Source of the DNA: Flammula alnicola
Lineage: Eukaryota; Basidiomycota; Agaricomycetes; Agaricales; Strophariaceae
Direction of reading: 5' to 3'
Assembly: GCA_015499995.1 (NCBI GenBank)
Contig: JADNRV010000020.1
Location: 416,473 to 480,472, forward strand
Length of the DNA: 64,000 nucleotides
Positions 10,086-20,658 of this stretch are shown piece by piece. The first letter of the stretch is position 1; every line of letters begins with the position of its first letter. The translations under genes and the position numbers were made by a program. The notes beneath the pieces are model-generated. The model made no database searches. It was not told the DNA's origin and saw only the letters and a program-made list of their open reading frames with translations.

Positions 10086-10849
10086 TATTTTTATTGTTTG
10101 TATAAAGTCAACTAGATCACCTGCCGTTCGGCACGCAATCATAAGTCAAACATTATTTAATTGCAATTCTTCTACTACGCTACTTCTTCCTCATCAACCC
10201 ACTCTGCTAGGAGAGGCGCCAGCATCGAGGGGTACAATGGAGGAGAGCTCTTAGAAAATGGACGGGTATGTACCCGGCTTTATATCTGGGGGCGCAACTC
10301 AGTGTTCGCTGCAGCCTGCATGAGGGAAGAATGCTAATCGAGGTCATGAGTTCGAGCCTTATTGGGTCGGGTGTCTTTTTGTTTCGCTTGGACTGGTTTA
10401 CGAAGTGGCAGCAACACTCAGTACGTACTCATTATTGCACTTTTGTTTCTCCTTTTGTCGCACGCCCCAATATTGTCAACAACTCATAAACGAGACTTAC
10501 CATGTGCATTGGTACATTTATTTTGAGAAGGAAACTGCAGACATTTTACTGATTCAAGCATCGCCCACAATCTGTGGCCTTTTAACGAACGGTGTGTCAT
10601 TGACTGCTCATGTGGGCAACGAATCAGCGACGCCATTCTTTGAGAAATTTTACAATTATAACGCAATTCAGGCAAAAACGAATGGGCAAAATAACATAAG
10701 AGAAGGTGTGGTAGAAAAAGCCGGCGTTCCAGTTCCGATAAAAGATAAACAAAAGAACATGAACCTGAAAGCATGCAGGATCTCGGAACGGTCCACGAGA
10801 TGCGTCAATGTCAGTTTGAAGTGTGAAGGGGGGATATTCGAGTGTCGAA
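10086..10849. other. no confident gene; contains a diverged copy of the small-gene exon
   Basis: The minus strand near 10570-10490 resembles exon 1 and donor of the small gene at 9718-9958. A plus-strand open frame (10405-10932) without ATG overlaps the better supported minus-strand gene downstream and is not called. Nothing else is recognised. Confidence 0.4.
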
Positions 10850-11700
10850 TTAGAAAAGACTGCCGCCATTGTTTCGTCCCGCAGAGAGTTCTTGAGCACG
10901 TCTGCGGCGAGCTTCCTCTGCATAAAAAATGAGCATCGGTACAGGCAAGACACGGGCGACGGAATAAATGCCCACTTCGGACAGTGCTCGTATCCTCTCC
11001 AGCGTCAAGCCGACGTCGATTCTCTCGCAGAATTTCACTGACGCGGTCGCTGGCAGCTCTGAGTAGTTCAAGATTGTCGTCCTTACTAGACATGAGCCTC
11101 GGGCTGATGGGAGTTATGAACATGGCTTTGTTCAAGTTCGGTGACGAAATATCCTGAGTGATCGTCAGCCTTCCGGGTTATGTTACACCCAAAGAAATGC
11201 CATGGACACCGAACACTTGGGCGACTTACAGAATAAATCGAGAAGTCAACATCACTGGTCGAAGCATCGACTGCCGTCATGCTGCTTTCTCTGGCATAGG
11301 GTGTGAGCAGCATCATTTGAGGAACTTCAATCGAGGGTCTTGGGATCTGGCTGAGGGCAGGGACGTCGTCGAGGGAAATCGCTTGCTTCAAACCCGAGCC
11401 AAGTAAGCACTGAAGATCGACATATTTTTCCATAGCCAGCGCGGAGTCTAAGAGGACCATAGTTGAGTCAGCCCCCCTTATGAGTTTCCGTTTCCTCCAA
11501 TCAACGAACGCACCTCTAACGGTACGCTTGATGAGGGTAGGAATATGTTTCGTGTTAGCGCCAACGCGGACCATGAAATCGTCCTTGTTGTTCCAGTTGG
11601 GCGGCGGCACTCTCGGAAGGCAGGCGTTGAGAACCACAGAGCATAAAAATCGGGCAGTTGAGGTCGCGCCAAATCCTATGAGGTCGAGTAAGAGCGCCAT
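10850..11700 (-). CDS. hypothetical protein, three exons, coiled-coil C-terminus; possibly frameshifted at the 5' side
   Basis: Exons 11700-11230, 11153-10976 and 10917-10850 join in frame (717 bases, 238 aa) through introns of 76 and 58 bases with normal GT..AG ends. The middle of exon 1 has strong coding character (PNWNNKDDFMVRVGANTKHI, then TVRGAFVDWRKRKLIRGADS). The C-terminal half contains NLELLRAASDRVSEILRENR, a likely coiled coil, and ends with a basic REARRRRAQEL-like helix. I do not recognise a domain. Upstream, a different frame (11812-11660) reads like protein as well (FYLDAPELDCDIPPTVIP, then GPKVNIYGALTRPHRIWRDL) behind a good acceptor at about 11813. So either the internal ATG at 11700 is the start, or a one-base shift near 11650 has broken a longer gene. 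Confidence 0.45.
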
Positions 11701-11812
11701 AGATGTTGACCTTCGGGCCAAACACGCCAGTCCGTGGAATGGTTCGTGGAATGACTGTTGGTGGGATGTCACAGTCGAGCTCGGGTGCGTCCAGGTAAAA
11801 GTTGGATACTAT

Positions 11813-12386
11813 AATAGGAGGGTTAAAAATTTGCCAGCACAAGTGGCTGGCATCGCAAGGTGGTCTCAGAGTGGAATATGTTAATAGCCTAATACTGGTC
11901 AGGACTCAGCCGCAGACGATTCCAAGCCCTATGCAGGTGGCCATGTATCAGGTATTAGCAGGTCCAGTATACGTATTTCGATCCACTGAGATGACCCTCG
12001 CTCGGGTCTTTCAAGTATTGAAAGTTGAATTTAAGTTGAAAGTGCGGCAAGGGCATTCCCAGGACTCCCGAAAAGAATGTCGTTTCTGCAATCAACTTGA
12101 GAAACGATGAAAACTGACGAGGCGTTGTCGTTTGAGAACATGTTTTGAGTTGGCTTTGAAATCCTTCCTAGATTGAAATTGTCCAGCTGTTTATCCAGGT
12201 TTTGGCTAATATGCAGCAGCGTCTTGAATAGTTGGATGATGTGTGAGGCCCAGTGAAAACAGCCTGATGGCAAATAGAACCACACATATATATTAATAGA
12301 TTTTAGAACGTCATCGAATCCGATCACGCCATTTCGATTTTCAACTTGCCTCTCCTTCACGCAATCTAACCACGTCCATCCCTACC
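11813..12386. other. intergenic stretch upstream of two divergent weak genes
   Basis: It lies between the minus-strand gene at 10850-11700 and the plus-strand relic starting at 12387. A minus-strand open frame of 109 codons (12360-12031) has no supporting features. No known motif is seen. Confidence 0.35.
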
Positions 12387-12883
12387 ATGTCTGCACATCA
12401 GTTCTTCTGTAACTGTGCACAGCTCTGTATGCGCAACGGTGCAACACAACCTGTTGCTTTTAGCCGGTCCACTTGGTAGTATGGCCACGCTTGATTTCGA
12501 GAGTCAACTCAGCCGCCTCCACTCGAACCGTTTCTGGCACAACAAGACACTTTGCCGAATAGATCTTCCACAGACCAAGTGCAAAAATCACCACCTGGAT
12601 CACGGGCGTCGTCTCGAAGCCCACCCAACAAGAGGCGACGCATAAGGGACTCTGAAGGTATGATAAGTGCTCCTTTGCCGGACAACTTTGACAACTATTG
12701 TGTCCTTTTTCAAAAGATGGCGATGACGTTAGTGGCGGAGGCGGTGGTCTCGGTTCAACTGAACAACCAGTACCAGAGAACGTGAGGGATAACGAGCATG
12801 GGAATGAAAGTGACACAGACTCGGATATATATGTTCGCGTTCGTATAGATATTATGTATCTACAATATCAATGCAAAATGTGA
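12387..12883 (+). pseudogene. relic of a transposon-type protein N-terminus (Cys-rich, Plavaka/KDZ-like), two in-frame stops
   Basis: Translation from ATG 12387 gives MSAHQFFCNCAQLC, then a short spacer and FSRSTW, a TAG, YGHA, a TGA, and FRESTQPPPLEPFLAQQ in the same frame. Short CxC-type starts followed by a STWxxH motif are, as I know them, typical of the N-termini of DNA-transposon proteins abundant in agarics (Plavaka and KDZ groups). The frame then continues through a serine-, arginine- and lysine-rich part (SPPNKRRRIRDSE), a good intron at 12658-12716, and an acidic Gly/Asp-rich tail to TGA at 12881-12883. The two stops break the N-terminal motif, so the locus is read as a decayed fragment. 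No transposase core follows. The family name is inference from a short motif. Confidence 0.45.
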
Positions 12884-13103
12884 AAGAAAAATAGTCTCGC
12901 CCAGCAACCCCAACCGTGGCTTTATTATATCTATGGGTCAAAAGTACTATTCATGTAGCAGCCAAAATGTACTTAGAGTTGGCGTAGACTTTGCGTGTCA
13001 GTAAGTCACACAAATCACTCTGTCACAGAGCCATTTCTCCCGTTGACGTGTTTGCGCTCCCTTGCTTTCTACCACCAACATCTCCTCGTTATCTCTACAA
13101 AAT

Positions 13104-14147
13104 ATGCCATCCTCTCCCGCTGCTCATAGCACCCAAGCTCTCCCCACAAGCCGCCTAACGCGGAGTATGTCAAGCATTATGCAAATCTCCGACACCGAGC
13201 AGTCCCAGTCGCCACATCCGGCGGTATCTCGCAGTCGCAAAGAAAAGAAGCGGCCACTCTCAAAAAGCTCTCGTGAAAGGGAATATGGTCCTCGAAAGGT
13301 AATGTTCTGCTATTTTCACTTCTGTGATGGAGAATAGGCCAAATAACTGAATATATGCGCTCGGAACATAGGGATATATATCCAGATATGATAGCCTAGA
13401 TGCTCATGAGGAGTGCACACGCAAGTTCAATCGAGTTAAGCGCAAGTTTGATGCCCTCAGTGACGAGCACTCGAAACTCTGGTGTCTCCACAAGCCCTTC
13501 CAACACGGCCGGCGGGTCTTTGTCTTCTTTGGCTGCCACTTGCTCATCGCCTCCACTCACGACCACTCCCATCAGTGCATCTCTCAAACCATCAGTGGAG
13601 ATCGAAACTATTGGTAGGTTACTGTTTGTTCTGACAATCATTTGCGATCTGACTTGTCCATTTAGATGCCGCTCAGGCTGCCACTACTCCCGTTTTGTCG
13701 CAAGTACCACAAGGCATGACGGACGCCGCACCCACGGCAAATGCTGTACTTGCTAACACTGCACCCACCATAAACGCTGTACCCGCAGATGCCGCACCCA
13801 CCATGAATGCTGCAGTTGCAGACACCGCACCTGCTGTGACCACTGCGCCTGTGGACACCACACCCGCGGACATTGTTATGGCTGAAACAAGAGGCTCGAA
13901 AACTCGTCACCGAGTTAATCCGCTGTAAGTTTACTTTCTCCAACCCCATTGTCATGAATTCGCACTAACCTCGTCATACATTGATAGAGTGAAGGCCTTG
14001 GGAGTGCCAGTAGGACCCACCAAGAGTTCTGACAGCTCATCGCAACCTCAAGTCAAGCTCGTTAATCAGCGATTGCCCCGAAGGCGTGGGAAGGATGTTA
14101 CTGGGATTGCCGCCGAGCCAGCAAAAAAATGGTATGTCTCCTTTTGA
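13104..14147 (+). CDS. hypothetical protein with coiled coil and 11-residue Ala/Pro/Thr repeats
   Basis: A consistent five-exon model is 13104-13298, 13372-13481, 13576-13613, 13666-13924 and 13988-14147 (762 bases, 253 aa). The first exon is Ser/Arg/Lys-rich and disordered. Exon 2 encodes a basic helix (CTRKFNRVKRKFDALSDEHS) that looks like a short coiled coil. Exon 4 carries four 33-base repeats (DAAPTANAVLA, NTAPTINAVPA, DAAPTMNAAVA, DTAPAVTTAPV). The last exon is basic (VNQRLPRRRGKDV). The 94-base intron at 13482-13575 is uncertain: without it the reading frame changes. The region just downstream (14176-14290) also encodes a low-complexity Ala/Ser stretch and may be an alternative last exon. 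I do not recognise a domain. Confidence 0.5.
13722..13853 (+). repeat. 33-bp tandem repeat, four units, within the coding region
   Basis: Units begin at 13722, 13755, 13788 and 13821, each coding 11 residues of the type D/N-[AT]-A-P-T-x-N-A-V-x-A. The fourth is more diverged and a partial fifth follows to about 13871. Confidence 0.8.
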
Positions 14148-14590
14148 CACGAATCACACACCTCTAAGACGCAAACATCCATAGATGGCTCGGCGGCGGC
14201 GGCTGGTAATGCTAGTGGCAATGTAGCTTCGACCTCAACATCAGCCTCTGCGGGATTCAAGAAACCGACGCAAAGTAATGCCCCCAAGTGAGTCTGTCGT
14301 TTCCTCCAACAATGCCCTGCTTAGTTTCACTCTACAGAAATCCGGCGGCGCCCATTCTCCTCTCTTTAAGTGCCGCTCATTTAACCTCGGCTTCTGTATT
14401 GTCTCCGACTCTCTGTGCGACGTCGTATACTGTCACCTCTCGAAAACTCGACTGCTCCTTACTTGCTGCGCTTTCTCATTTCGTATCTCAGTCATATTGG
14501 TATTGTTGCTGTGGTAAGTTATTTCTTGGCCATTATCAAACCGCAGACTCGGGGACTTACAAAATCATAGCTTATCTAGATTTTACTGAC

Positions 14591-14820
14591 TCCAGCACTC
14601 GAATCCGCTCGCCTGCACTTGTCTTTGCTCGATTCCGCTCGCCTTCACCTGATTCCATTCGCCTATGATCGACTCAGCTTATCTGTGCTCGATTTGGCTC
14701 GCCTTCGCTCGATCCTACCTGCCTTTGGTCGCCTCTGCTCGTATTTGCTCGCCCTCAAACGTTTCTGATTGTATTTGCTCGCCTTCACTCGATTTCCCTC
14801 GATTCTGCTTGACTTTGGCT
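14591..14820 (+). repeat. degenerate 10-bp (20-bp) minisatellite
   Basis: For about 23 consecutive decamers the sequence keeps the pattern G-[AC]-[TC]-T-[TC]-[CT]-[GA]-CTC; typical units are GATTCCGCTC, GCCTTCACTC, GTATTTGCTC and GATTTGGCTC. GATT- and GCCT-type decamers alternate, so the larger period is 20. The register is kept with no insertion throughout. The rest of 14148-15232 holds no convincing gene; open frames here are products of the repeat. Confidence 0.85.
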
Positions 14821-15232
14821 TTGTGCGCGATTCCTCAGTGGCCAGATTCTACGTTGTTCGATTTGGCTTGATTACATCGCCCCCGGATTTCTGTCTGGTT
14901 TGATCTGGTTATTCGATGGGTGGTGTAGATGAGAATTGCTCGGCATGGATCTGGTTATATTAGATTATAGGCCCTGTATTTTATTTCGTTCAATATAGTT
15001 CGATTTGCATCGATTTCCGGCTTTGCCACATAGATTAAAGTCCAAATCGCTAAGTCAAATAAATAAGTTATATTTGCTTATGTGTGGTTCGTCTTGGTTC
15101 TGGGCCTTTTTCACTGGGTGTGAGGGCCGTTCTGGAATCTGATACAAGTCATGAAGGGGGATGGAGACGGAGAGCAAACTCAAGCTTGGCAGCAGGGCGC
15201 TGTCGTGTGACTGACGGAAAAAGGACAAAAAG

Positions 15233-15326
15233 CGTCACCTGAGCGATTCGAACACTCGCGGTCAAAGACCAACCGCTGGACTACTAGGGTAGCAGGCGAT
15301 CCCGTTAACCACTCCGGCAAAGTGAC
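15233..15326 (-). tRNA. tRNA-Ser (GCT) with 12-base intron
   Basis: Acceptor GTCACTT pairs with AGGTGAC, with discriminator G. The anticodon stem ATCGC/GCGGT encloses C-T-GCT-A, and 12 bases follow A37 before the last loop base. A long variable arm (GGTC TTT GACC) identifies a class II tRNA. The T arm GAGTG/CGCTC encloses TTCGAAT. GCT decodes AGC and AGT serine codons. Confidence 0.9.
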
Positions 15327-16082
15327 ATTCGAAATTTTAGTGTGTGTTGTTGTAACCATAAGGTAAGATAGAAGAAAAACCAAAAAAATACCATTCTTTT
15401 CTTTCTTCAGAAAAAAAAACAGGGAGCATCGTATCGGATATCATTCTTCCAACTTCCACTTCACAATTGAGAGAGGCTAGGGAGAAGGGAATTGGATTCG
15501 ACGCAATAAAGTTGATGACAAAATAACACACGGGCCTTGAAATATGAGTACGAGTGCTTTCGTCAGAGAGGGATGCAAAGAATTGGCATTCCCGGCATCT
15601 CGTCCTGCCTCACTTTACCATGTGTAGAAGCGTCAGAGTTCGTGAATATACCGAGAGGAGGGCCACAGAACTGAAAATCGCAAGCGTTTGCAAAAATCGT
15701 GAGCGTAAACATAAATTTTCTAATGAGAGGCCAGTGTCCGCGGCGCGCTATCCCAAGCCAACTGTCGGTGATATTCAATGATGCAGCACCTTCCATAACA
15801 TCGGCGGGGCGATACTCCTGTCAAGGAGACACCAGATCTCGACTCTGTTTTTGTGGACAGTAACCGTGAATCGGACATGACTAAAAAGGTTGCATGCACC
15901 AGGGTTGCTTGAGAAATCACACGAGCTAAAATCTCGTTCAGCCTTGTACTTGTCCTGAAGCGCTTGGAGGGCAGGGTCCGTGATTCTATCTTCAGACAAG
16001 CAAGATTAAAGTGTTATCCAAAAGCAACAGTGACAGGTATCATCGGTGATAGTACAGAGAAAGGAAAGGGACGCCAGGCTGG
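15327..16082. other. no confident gene
   Basis: The minus strand holds a 75-codon frame (15999-15775) that includes a helix-like stretch (ALQDKYKAERDF) and a second frame (15796-15563). I could not join them through good introns. They may be relics. No other feature is seen. Confidence 0.35.
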
Positions 16083-16706
16083 TCATGTTGCAGGATCATG
16101 GAGAACGGCAAGTAGATAGCGGTCGTCTGGCATACATAGTCTCAGCGGCAGCGTATTGTTACGAACGAATTGAAGATATCGTACCGGGGGAAATCATAAT
16201 TTCGTGTCTTTTAGTCCGTATCCGCATGAACCGTACTTCATCCTTCAGAAAAATCAGATCAACGACAACAAAAGTGCATGGAAGGACATACGACATCGGC
16301 ATCGCCTGTGGCGGCACTCAGGCCATCATCTCCCCTTATTTCTTCCAACCCTGATTGCACACTCTCGACTATCCGAGCCACCGCCGCCGCATATCGTTTC
16401 CCTTGTTCCCCTTCGAACACGACTCCCGAATGTCTGATTATGCTCGGATGGTTTCCCCGGGTGATGAGCATGTAGCCTAACACGGAGCGGTGTGATGACA
16501 GCAACGATAGCGTTTGCTCCAGCTCTGGTGACATCGCCGCGTTCAGATTTGGTGCTTGCGATGGATTCGCTGATGAAGAAGAGGTGTTGGGTTGCGATGT
16601 AAAGGATGTTCTCGCAGTCGGGGCGGGATTCTGCGCTGATCTAAGGGCCTGTATTATAAAGACAGTCAGAGAACGGTTAGTGCAGATGGTAAATATTACG
16701 AACCAT
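16083..16706 (-). CDS. roadblock/LC7-type dynein light chain
   Basis: Four exons join cleanly: 16706-16704 (only the ATG), 16648-16292, 16242-16185 and 16126-16083; 462 bases, 153 aa. The roadblock/LC7 fold is clear: LEQTLSLLSSHRSVLGYMLI, RYAAAVARIVESVQSGLEEI and, across the last introns, DEVRFMRIRTKRHEIMISP followed by DDRYLLAVLHDPAT. This matches the dynein light chain (RIRSKKxEIMVAPD and LIVIQxP in animal homologues). Such proteins bind dynein intermediate chains and help link cargo. An N-terminal extension of about 43 residues, rich in Ser, Asn, Ala and Pro, is longer than in the usual 95-100-residue protein. The start codon is separated from the rest by an intron directly after the G. 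The gene is divergent from the Fmp25-like gene. Confidence 0.85.
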
Positions 16707-16965
16707 GGTTGAGGTGGTGTAGCTCTGCAGGCTCGAGGTCAAAGGGACAAGGACTGTCAGACGTCGTCTGTGACGGTGAGATGCCTGAACGGTTCTGAGT
16801 GAACACAGCTGAAGTTGCGATCACATGATAAGCGCGTTCAGGGTCTCGGTCCAGCTCGGTCCTCGGAGGCAAATTGGAAGGGTGGTCTTATTCAACTTGT
16901 GTCTTACCCCTCCAATCCCTCGACATCTGTATTCCATGTCGGTATAAGACAGCACTTTCATAACG
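16707..16965. promoter_or_regulatory. shared divergent promoter, roadblock light chain and Fmp25-like gene
   Basis: These 259 bases separate the two start codons and must hold both promoters and 5' UTRs. No clear TATA box was found for either side. Confidence 0.5.
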
Positions 16966-19081
16966 ATGTTCAAGCAAGGACGGTCCACGCTGAATCCCTA
17001 TTTGCGGAGGTTCCATACTCATCCTTCGTCGTCTTATACATTTCGGCCTGTTCGAAGAAATGGCGTAGCCATAACTGTTGCTTCTGCTTTAGCAGCCGGG
17101 ACCGCACTTTGGTACTCGACTTCTCGACCTCTGTACAATGATGCTATCATCCGTCCTGCAGATGCAGATAAACCCAAACCTCTAGTTGTGGAGAAGCCGA
17201 CCAATCCCGACACTATATATTCTCTCGTATGGGGGTCTAATAAGTGAGTGCAATTGCTCGATCCACTCAAGCATGTGCCAAGTGTCATCGCAGCGAACGA
17301 ACACTGTGCCCAGATGTTCCAGGAGGTGAATCTATCCGGACACCTACCGTTGCTCGATGGCTGGATGGTGTCGCGGTTCGGGACTTGCAGTTACACCAGA
17401 AACATGCAGCTTGTGTGGATGCTCGGGGGGATGTGTATCAATGGGGAGATGGATTTTTTGGTCGATCCCTCAGAGGAGCCCATACTCCAAAACTCACGTT
17501 GAGAGGCAAGGTTCGCCCAGCTTCATCGTCCAAAATATTGACACGCAGACTGAACATGCCCCTCCCAGAATATTGTGCAACTGCAACTCACAGATGACAA
17601 GCTTTATGCACTTTCTGCATCTGGAAAGGTTTATACACTAGCTACGGACGCAATGGACCAAGAACTGAGTGCGGGATCTCCTACTCCCTCCAGCGATTCA
17701 TGGTGGGGTACAGGTTGGCTCTGGGGTGAAGATGAGACAGTCGACTTCGCAGAGCTTACAGCTTCTGAGCCTCTTGGATGGAGAGAATCGTAAGCTATAC
17801 TCTTTCGCTTATATACACCATTCTATTTCTGATTTCCTTCAGCTTTGTATCGATTGCCGCCGGTAAGAACCACTTGCTGGCTCTCACATCCAAAGGCCGC
17901 GTCTTCGCACACCCAGTCAACAAAAAGGCCAATCACTATGGACAGCTAGGATTCCGCAAATTCTCCATACCTGACCCTGTTTCAGCGCTCACCCAAAGGA
18001 ATTCGCATCTGCATGTAGAGCTCGTCCCCAAGTCTCTTGCGGACCCGTTTATCAATAGCGCTCGTGCTGTTCGTGTAACTCCGTCTTCTTATGCTTCCGA
18101 CAACCTTTCCGACGTTGACGACAGAAGCATTCGATTCTGCCCAACCTTGTTCGAGATCCCGGTTTTGCGTGGCGTAGAAGTCGCCCAGATAGCCGCCAGT
18201 GGTCGCAGCAGCTTCATTCGCACTCCCAGTGGGCGGGTGTTGGGCTGGGGTGCAAATGAATATGGGTGAGTTCCTTCCGAATACGCTAAACCTTCTCGTT
18301 GGATAGTAACAATGCTTTCTTCATGCAGGCAGATCGGGTTGGGAAGCAATGTTGCTCTCGATACTATCACCGTTCCAACAGAAGTTGTTCTTTGGCGCTT
18401 TACTCAGAACAGTACTAGGAGCAAGTGTCTAGACGTAACTGCTGGTGCGTGCCTTGAGCCTCTTACCCAATTATCGGACATTCTCACCTTCGTATCTAGG
18501 TGGAGATTTGACTGCCTTTACCGTTGAGCGAGAAAGTGACAAGGGTCCTAATACGACGGACCTACTCATGTGTGGTAATGGGCAGTACGGCGGACTTGGC
18601 AATAACACCTACACGAATGTTCAGGGCAATCCATCACGAGTGAAAAGCCTCAGTGGCCTCTTGCAATGTGAGAAATCGACGTCCCTCCCTGAAAGAGAAA
18701 TGTGCATTGAACTTCTTAACAGATAACGAGGACGTTAGAGTTCTTGAGCCAATCAAGCCGAGCGAGATATCAATTTCTCCTACAGGCCACATCCTCCTCT
18801 CCCTGAATTCCTCAGATGACTCGGCCGGAGTCGGAGGTAAAGATCTCATGGTCTGGGGAAAGAACCATGAATCTGAGCTGGGCAATGGAAAGAAATCCAG
18901 CCTTGTAATCCCGACCCCGGTTCAATCTCCTGACGAAGACGAAAGGTTTATGCTTATGAGAAAGAAAGCAAAAGAAGTTAAAGACCTGCATGGTAAGGTT
19001 TGGAAGCACGGAGTGACGGTCGAGCAACATGTTGCTGCTGGGTATGAGAATAGCATAGTGTACTGGAAGATCGTTGTTTAA
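16966..19081 (+). CDS. FMP25: mitochondrial RCC1-repeat protein, Fmp25-like
   Basis: The N-terminus is Arg- and Ser-rich without acidic residues (MFKQGRSTLNPYLRRFH), a mitochondrial targeting sequence, followed by one hydrophobic segment ([17 protein letters not shown]) near residues 35-52. RCC1-like blades follow in successive exons: DARGDVYQWGDGFFG, KLYALSASGKVYTL, GKNHLLALTSKGRVFAHP, SGRVLGWGANEYGQIG, LLMCGNGQYGGLGNN, KDLMVWGKNHESELGNG and a last GYENSIVYW. Exon 1 ends at about 17242 and the next begins after CGCAG near 17294. Introns of about 50 bases separate at least seven exons. Yeast Fmp25 acts in complex III assembly in the inner membrane; the match is by architecture (targeting sequence, membrane segment, RCC1 propeller). 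Confidence 0.82.
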
Positions 19082-19528
19082 AATTGTATGCTCCAATCTA
19101 TCGTGTTGCCAGTAGCTGTCTCAGGCATTGGCGGAAGAAGACTGTCGGAGTTTCCTAGATTAGAAGGCGGCCTCCTGTCTTTCAATTCCACTCATGTAAT
19201 GAGGTTGCTATCCGACTCTTTCTTCCCAGTTGCCATCTCCTCTTAAAGCTGTCGCAGGACGTCTGTGCCGGCCCCTTCGCAGGTCTTGTCAATTTTCTGT
19301 CCCATCTCTTGCTCGTTATCCAGTCGTAACCAAGTCTGTTTTATTTGGACGGGCGGGTGAGTCTGTATCATTTACTGTATGTCTATCAAGGGCAATGAAC
19401 AAGAATAGCCCCTCTCATCTCTTGTCTTATTTGTTCTGTGCAGCTTTACCCATAGTCTGTCTTTTGTTTTCTCCCTGCTGTCTCTGCCGCACCCATCGCA
19501 GCGACCCGCGTCCACCAAGTTTTCCAAG
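19082..19528. other. intergenic region and 5' UTR
   Basis: Pyrimidine-rich stretches (19200-19500) look like the promoter and leader of the gene starting at 19529. A 110-codon frame here overlaps that start and is not called. Confidence 0.5.
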
Positions 19529-20658
19529 ATGGCTGCTCCTGCTGCCACGCCCAATCCTTTGACTCTATCAATTCTCTCTGTGTCGACATCTTCGTCCTAT
19601 GACTTAGTCTCTAACCGCTCGCGGTCCACTTCTACTGCATCCCAGCCATTACAATCAAACCCGGACGATTCCGACGACGAGATTGTTTGGAGCGTTTCAG
19701 AGGACTCTCCATCTCCCGCTTCTTCCCGGAATAGCGATGAGGCGGCCTCTGACGACGACTTTGTCGTCCTTAGTCGACCCCGCTCTCCCGCTCCACCCTT
19801 GACTGGCATCTCGACGCCAATCGACGACGGAAGTGTCGATGTGCACATCCCTGTCACGTCTAAGTCCTTGGAAGACCGGATGAACGGACTTGACTTAGGC
19901 GCCAGACGATCTGGGAAACCAACTAAGAAAAAGGTCAAGAAGGTGAAGGAGATGCAGAAACTCGCGCAATCTCCCACGATTTCTGTTAAGCAGCAGAAGA
20001 AGAAGAAGAAGAATGCCACCTCTCCTCGCACTGCAAGAAATGCATATCCATCCCCGGCCCCTTCACCCAAGGATCCCAAGACAAAGATATTTATTCCATC
20101 CTCTTCCTCGTTCAGACTGAGCGAGGAGATTTCCATCATCAGATACACAGGCCTCGGCGCACGTCCTATCGTTGACGATGTTTCGGACAGACAGTCGGTT
20201 ATTTCCTACGACAACGAGTCCGTGGGTTCGCCAACTCTGTACGAGGAAGCTTCAACCTTCATTTCATCGTACGTATATCCGTCAATAACTGTGTCGTTTT
20301 CTGGAGTATCGTAATTGATATTGTTTATTTTTAACGCAGCTTCCTATCAAATCCAGATGCAAAGAACGACTCGGTCTGCCGTCTGACCCTCCTCCAATCC
20401 ATCATCATTGAATTAGGACTTGCTACACCCTCCCTTCCTGAATCGCTCACGGCCGCAAAAGCCTTCCTCAAATCGCGCGCGTTCCTCAACATTCGGGAAT
20501 ATGTCGCCGTGCGTGAACAAGGCCCCGAGGCTGTGCAGAGAGTGATGTATCCAAGCAAGAGCGCGTTGATCAAGGACATAAGGAAAAACCCGACCTCACG
20601 CAAGTGGGTCAAGCAACACGGGTTACAGGTTCTTTTGGTTGGCTGGATGCAGCATTGA
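19529..20658 (+). CDS. hypothetical basidiomycete protein, disordered N-terminus and helical C-terminal domain
   Basis: Two exons (19529-20268, 20340-20658) give 352 aa. The first 210 residues are low-complexity: Ser/Asp-rich acidic patches (NPDDSDDEIVWSVSEDSPSP), then a Lys-rich block (GKPTKKKVKKVKEMQKLAQ and QQKKKKKN) that could act as a nuclear or RNA/DNA-binding signal. The C-terminal 110 residues are ordered: CRLTLLQSIIIELGLATPSL, AKAFLKSRAFLNIREYVAVR and SALIKDIRKNPTSRKWVK. The intron is 71 bases with standard ends. I do not recognise the domain. A conserved C-terminus behind a fast-evolving N-terminus suggests a real, selected gene. Confidence 0.75.

Noticed and set aside
10405..10932. 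175-codon plus-strand open frame
   Set aside because: It begins with GTG and overlaps the third exon of the better supported minus-strand gene; no intron or domain supports it.
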